Below, one piece after another: positions 38,809-41,848 of a stretch of 41,848 nucleotides of DNA. The position numbers and the translations under genes were made by a program. How positions within the stretch are numbered: the stretch's first letter is position 1; every line of letters begins with the position of its first letter. This DNA is from Uliginosibacterium gangwonense (lineage in GTDB: Bacteria; Pseudomonadota; Gammaproteobacteria; Burkholderiales; Rhodocyclaceae), in the NCBI GenBank assembly GCA_005239635.1, contig SBBQ01000015.1, forward strand, positions 1 to 41,848. Direction: 5' to 3'. The notes under the pieces are model-generated. The model saw only the letters and a program-made list of their open reading frames with translations. It had not been told where the DNA came from and ran no database searches.

Positions 38809-38978
38809 GTATAAGTCTGCAAGCAATTTGCCAATCTCGTGCAGTCACGATCGCACAATTACGAGAAGGTCGTAGTGTTATGCCGTTAATGGCGACTCGA
38901 GCTGAACTGAGCGCGAGCGCATGTACTTACACGTATTACGCATATCGCGGATGAATGGATGCAGCGCTGATGCGATCG

Positions 38979-39239
38979 CTATTTTCCGTTATTCGCTTCA
39001 GCGTCACGCAAATGTTGCGCGGCATCTTGTTGCGATTGATTCAGTTGTTGTTGAACTGCATCGAGCGTTTGTCGCGCCTGTTCCGCCTCTTTTGCCTTTG
39101 CTGCAGCGGCGGTCGCCGCCGCCGTGCCGGTGTCCGCTGCGCCACAACCGGCGAGCAGAGACACACATAAACTCGTGCTCAAACCCGCACACAAAATTGC
39201 ATATAGCTTTACAGACAACACGTTCGGCAATTTGTTCAT
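38979..39239 (-). CDS. Small lipoprotein with Ala/Gln-rich coiled coil
   Basis: This 86-aa protein has a type II signal peptide with the lipobox LLAGC near residue 32, followed by an Ala/Thr-rich linker and a Gln/Glu/Ala heptad-like helix (about 46-80). It is probably an inner- or outer-membrane lipoprotein of unknown role. The ATG at 39239 is preceded by GGGAG, which decides the start. It lies 18 bp after the NodJ-like permease gene and may be co-transcribed with it. Confidence 0.8.
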   Translation of the reverse strand: MNKLPNVLSVKLYAILCAGLSTSLCVSLLAGCGAADTGTAAATAAAAKAKEAEQARQTLDAVQQQLNQSQQDAAQHLRDAEANNGK

Positions 39240-39257
39240 GTGTGCTCCCAATAAAAA

Positions 39258-40091
39258 TTATTTGAGCAAGCGGCGCTGTAAGAGGGTGTGTGCAATAAGG
39301 TATGCCACGACGATGTAGCCGAGTAATACGCTAACGTGTAACAGCGTTTGCACAGGTAACTGCCCCGTCATGAGCGGACGCACAAGTTGTACGGCGTGGC
39401 TGAGCGGTAGGCAGGCGGCCAGTGTTTGTACGATGGCTGGCAGTTGGTCTGCTGGAAACCACACGCCGGAAATCAACATCATGGGGGTAATAGCCAAGGT
39501 AAACCAATACATAAAGAAATCGTACGACGGCGCAATGGCGGTCATGATCATGCCCAAGGACGCGAAACATAAGCCGATTAAAAATACGATTGGCAAAATC
39601 CACAACCAGAGCCAGCCTTGGGTCAGACCAAACAGCGAAGCGATGAACAGAATACAAATGCCCGACAGTAAGGATTTGCTTGCGGCCCACATGGTCTCGG
39701 CGAGCACGATATCGTCGAGTGATAGCGGCGCATTCAGCATGGCGTCCCAGGTTTTTTGCACATGCATGCGCGAAAAGCCAGAGTACATGGCCTCAAAAGT
39801 CGCGCTGTTCATGGTGGAGTAGCAAACCGTGCCGGAAGCCACAAAGGCGAGATAACTCATGCCGCCCATTTCCGGAATCAATTTGCCCAAGCCATAACCT
39901 AAGCCGAGCATATAGATAAGCGGGTCGGCCAAATTGCCAATTATTGAGGTGCCAGCGAGTTTTCGCCACACCAACAAATTGCGCTGCCACACGGGTAGCC
40001 AACGCATTGAAAAACGTGGCCATGACCAATGGCGCGAAGGACGCGTTGAGTTGGCATTTTTGTTGGCGTTATTGTTGAGGTCAGTATTCAA
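39258..40091 (-). CDS. ABC-2 type exporter permease (NodJ-like)
   Basis: This 277-aa membrane protein has six hydrophobic segments and the ABC-2/NodJ pattern (FVASGTVCYSTMNSATFEAM near residue 86, ending in LSHAVQLVRPLMTGQ). The related NodJ helps export lipo-oligosaccharides, but the subfamily is broad and widespread in betaproteobacteria outside nodulation. It follows its ATPase by 10 bp. The substrate cannot be told from the sequence. Confidence 0.92.
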   Translation of the reverse strand: MNTDLNNNANKNANSTRPSRHWSWPRFSMRWLPVWQRNLLVWRKLAGTSIIGNLADPLIYMLGLGYGLGKLIPEMGGMSYLAFVASGTVCYSTMNSATFEAMYSGFSRMHVQKTWDAMLNAPLSLDDIVLAETMWAASKSLLSGICILFIASLFGLTQGWLWLWILPIVFLIGLCFASLGMIMTAIAPSYDFFMYWFTLAITPMMLISGVWFPADQLPAIVQTLAACLPLSHAVQLVRPLMTGQLPVQTLLHVSVLLGYIVVAYLIAHTLLQRRLLK

Positions 40092-40101
40092 TTTTTTGCA
40101 C

Positions 40102-41055
40102 TCAATCGCGCAGCTCGCGCCCGGTGAGTTTTAAAAACACATCTTCTAAATTCGCGGGACGATGTAAATAACGTAGTCCGTGTTGTGCGTGCAGATGCGC
40201 AAGTAAGGCCGCAGGTTCGTGCGCGTAACAAAAAGCTGTCTCACCGCTCACTTCAAAGCGTTCAACAAACTGTGCTGCATTCGCACGCGCCCAGTCTGCG
40301 GCGGTGCCTGTGGCGCTTGTATCTGCAGCGCCATTTTGCCAATCGCCAAAGACTTCGACGACATCAGGCTCAATGTGTGTTTGTATAACTTCGCGCGGAG
40401 TGCCCTGCGCAATCAATTTGCCGGCATCGAGAATGGCAATGCGCGTGGCAAGACGTTCGGCTTCATCCATAAAGTGCGTGGTGAGCAAGACCGTTTTGCC
40501 GCGTGCGAGTAAGGCTTTGAGTCGTTCCCAAATCAGATGGCGTGCTTGCGGGTCGAGTCCAGTGGTGGGCTCATCCAAAATTAACAGGTCGGGGTCGTTA
40601 ACCAGTGCGCGGGCCAGTGTAAGACGGCGCTTCATACCCCCTGACAAGGTTTGAATGCGCGAGTTTTCTTTTCCCTCGAGGCCTGCAAAGCTTAGCAACT
40701 GCGGAATACGCGCGCGAATATCGGCGTCCTTCATGCCGAAGTAGCGGCCATACACCAGCAGATTTTCACCTGCGGTGAAGTCGGGGTCGAGGTTGTCCAT
40801 TTGCGGCACAACACCTACGCGCAAACGTGCTTCGCGCGCACGCCGCGGTAGTGGTTCTCCGCCCAACATAATGTGGCCAGAGGTGGGCTCGGTTAAACCC
40901 AAACAGCAGCGTAGCGTGGTGGTTTTTCCGGCACCGTTTGGGCCGAGCAAGGCATAGCATTCCCCCGGCGCAAGGCTAAAACTAATGCCGCGCACAATCG
41001 GCGTGTCGCCAAAGTTTTTGTGTAAATCGGTGACAACCAAGGGCGGCGAAGACAT
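40102..41055 (-). CDS. ABC exporter ATP-binding protein (NodI-like)
   Basis: This 317-aa ATPase has Walker [11 protein letters not shown], signature LSGGMKRRL, Walker [14 protein letters not shown] and the switch His in [11 protein letters not shown]. The NodI-like N-terminal pattern and C-terminal extension are complete. It pairs with the permease directly downstream to form an ABC-2 exporter at the inner membrane. It starts 12 bp after the alpha/beta hydrolase gene, so the two are probably in one operon. Confidence 0.94.
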   Translation of the reverse strand: MSSPPLVVTDLHKNFGDTPIVRGISFSLAPGECYALLGPNGAGKTTTLRCCLGLTEPTSGHIMLGGEPLPRRAREARLRVGVVPQMDNLDPDFTAGENLLVYGRYFGMKDADIRARIPQLLSFAGLEGKENSRIQTLSGGMKRRLTLARALVNDPDLLILDEPTTGLDPQARHLIWERLKALLARGKTVLLTTHFMDEAERLATRIAILDAGKLIAQGTPREVIQTHIEPDVVEVFGDWQNGAADTSATGTAADWARANAAQFVERFEVSGETAFCYAHEPAALLAHLHAQHGLRYLHRPANLEDVFLKLTGRELRD

Positions 41056-41067
41056 GATGTATTGAGC

Positions 41068-41730
41068 TTAATGAGGTGTGTCGTCGTGCCAGTTTCGCAC
41101 CACGAGATCACGAATAATTTGTAGCTTGCCGTGAAAAAAATGGTCCGCGCCGGGTACCACAATCACCGGTAACGTTTGTGGTCGCGCCCAATCCAGCACA
41201 TTGGTAAGTGGCACGGTTTCATCAACTTCGCCATGAATCACAATGCTGTTAGCCGGTACGTCAGGCGTATTGTAGGTGCGTAGCCCCGGTACGCTGCCAC
41301 ACGCCGTGCCGACTAAAACAAGGCGTTGTGCGGGTGTACCCGAGTTTGCCAATTGCGCAGCAACGCGTGTGGCGACATGTGCGCCGAATGAGAAACCGCA
41401 GAGCACCATTGGCAATTTGCCAAAGCGCTGTTGCGCCCACGTTAATACCGTCAAGGTGTCTTCCGCTTCGCCAGCGCCATGGTCATGCTCGCCTTGGCTC
41501 TCGCCCACGCCGCGAAAATTACTGCGCACGCTGGCATAGCCGAGCGACACCATACAGCGGGCCAAGGTGGTGATGATTTTGTTGTCCATCGTGCCACCAA
41601 ACAACGGGTGAGGATGGCACAGAATGGCAATGCCGCGCAGAGTCGCCAATTCTGCATTGGGCAAATCTATGGCGAGCTGCAACCGACCCGCTGCGCCTTC
41701 AATAACAAGATGTTCAGTACTTGGACGCAT
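41068..41730 (-). CDS. Alpha/beta hydrolase (dienelactone hydrolase-like)
   Basis: This 220-aa cytoplasmic hydrolase shows CHPHPLFGGTMDNKI early, a nucleophile elbow CGFSFGA (Ser of G-F-S-F-G), an acidic residue in HGEVDETVP and the catalytic His in GADHFFHG. The HPHPLxGG segment is typical of a large, mostly uncharacterised bacterial family. The native substrate is unknown. It lies between a ferredoxin-like gene and the ABC exporter in a tight minus-strand operon. Confidence 0.92.
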   Translation of the reverse strand: MRPSTEHLVIEGAAGRLQLAIDLPNAELATLRGIAILCHPHPLFGGTMDNKIITTLARCMVSLGYASVRSNFRGVGESQGEHDHGAGEAEDTLTVLTWAQQRFGKLPMVLCGFSFGAHVATRVAAQLANSGTPAQRLVLVGTACGSVPGLRTYNTPDVPANSIVIHGEVDETVPLTNVLDWARPQTLPVIVVPGADHFFHGKLQIIRDLVVRNWHDDTPH

Positions 41731-41735
41731 GCGGC

Positions 41736-41848
41736 TTAGATTTTCAGGCGTTCCACCACGCGGCCGTTTTGCAGGTGTTCGCGAATAATTTCGTCGACAT
41801 CATCTTTGTCGAAATAGGTGTACCAAACCGCCTCGGGGTACACCACCA
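41736..41848 (-). CDS. C-terminal end of a [2Fe-2S] ferredoxin-like protein (partial)
   Basis: Only the last 36 or so codons are in the window, and the start lies beyond its right edge. The visible residues (VVYPEAVWYTYFDKDDVDE onward, ending ERLKI) match the C-terminus of thioredoxin-fold (2Fe-2S) ferredoxins, where P-E-x-V-W-Y is conserved. The cluster-binding cysteines lie outside the window. It ends 5 bp before the hydrolase gene. Confidence 0.75.
   Translation of the reverse strand, partial: VVYPEAVWYTYFDKDDVDEIIREHLQNGRVVERLKI

Noticed and set aside
38956-38990. GCGATCGC octamer near the lipoprotein stop codon
   Set aside because: A single copy in the region cannot indicate a HIP1-like repeat family.

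Overview
The window looks like a chromosomal segment of a betaproteobacterium, probably Burkholderiales, with roughly balanced GC. The main reasons are the order mnmG-rsmG-parA-parB followed by atpIBEFHAGDC, a perfect parS palindrome beside mnmG, a very large FAD/Fe-S (DUF3683-type) oxidoreductase, an OxyR with Cys199 and Cys208, and a DUF971-ubiE-Tim44-ubiJ cluster. This arrangement usually lies near the replication origin, but no DnaA-box cluster is visible in the window. The family or genus cannot be fixed from the sequence alone.

Layout. 1-5000: parS sites, a small exported protein, tRNA-modification (mnmG) and rRNA-methylation (rsmG) genes, and the ParA/ParB segregation pair. 5000-12130: a complete F1Fo ATP synthase operon with its own promoter, an internal hairpin before atpC and a strong bidirectional terminator. 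12150-14900 (minus): a ubiquinone-linked cluster (DUF971, UbiE, a Tim44-domain membrane protein, UbiJ). 15170-17380: PhoB-PhoR with a Pho-box-like promoter. 17430-23515 (minus): an unrecognised 507-aa protein that overlaps a HIT protein, then the 1318-aa FAD/Fe-S oxidoreductase. 24000-27730: a TSUP-family exporter, an FAH-family enzyme, a small membrane protein, a glyoxalase II-like hydrolase and OxyR. 27850-29150: a Fur-box-like promoter, a periplasmic cupredoxin, and an envelope-protein gene split by an in-frame amber codon. 29445-30212: a lone HEPN-like protein. 30377-33080: IlvA, a DedA/VTT-type membrane protein and a possible small acidic protein. 33759-36377: a Ser/Thr kinase fused to a degenerate cyclase-like domain. 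36482-41848 (minus): DsbD-CutA, then a lipoprotein, a NodIJ-like ABC exporter, an alpha/beta hydrolase and the end of a ferredoxin-like gene.

The most unusual signal crosses gene boundaries. The 9-mer ATTGGCAAA (or TTTGCCAAT) occurs 27 times by hand count, 14 on one strand and 13 on the other. About 0.3 copies would be expected by chance in a sequence this long. Copies fall in several reading frames and in intergenic DNA, and none lies in the ATP synthase operon. This resembles the genome-wide DNA uptake words of Neisseriaceae and Pasteurellaceae. I do not know of such a word with this sequence, so its function is open.
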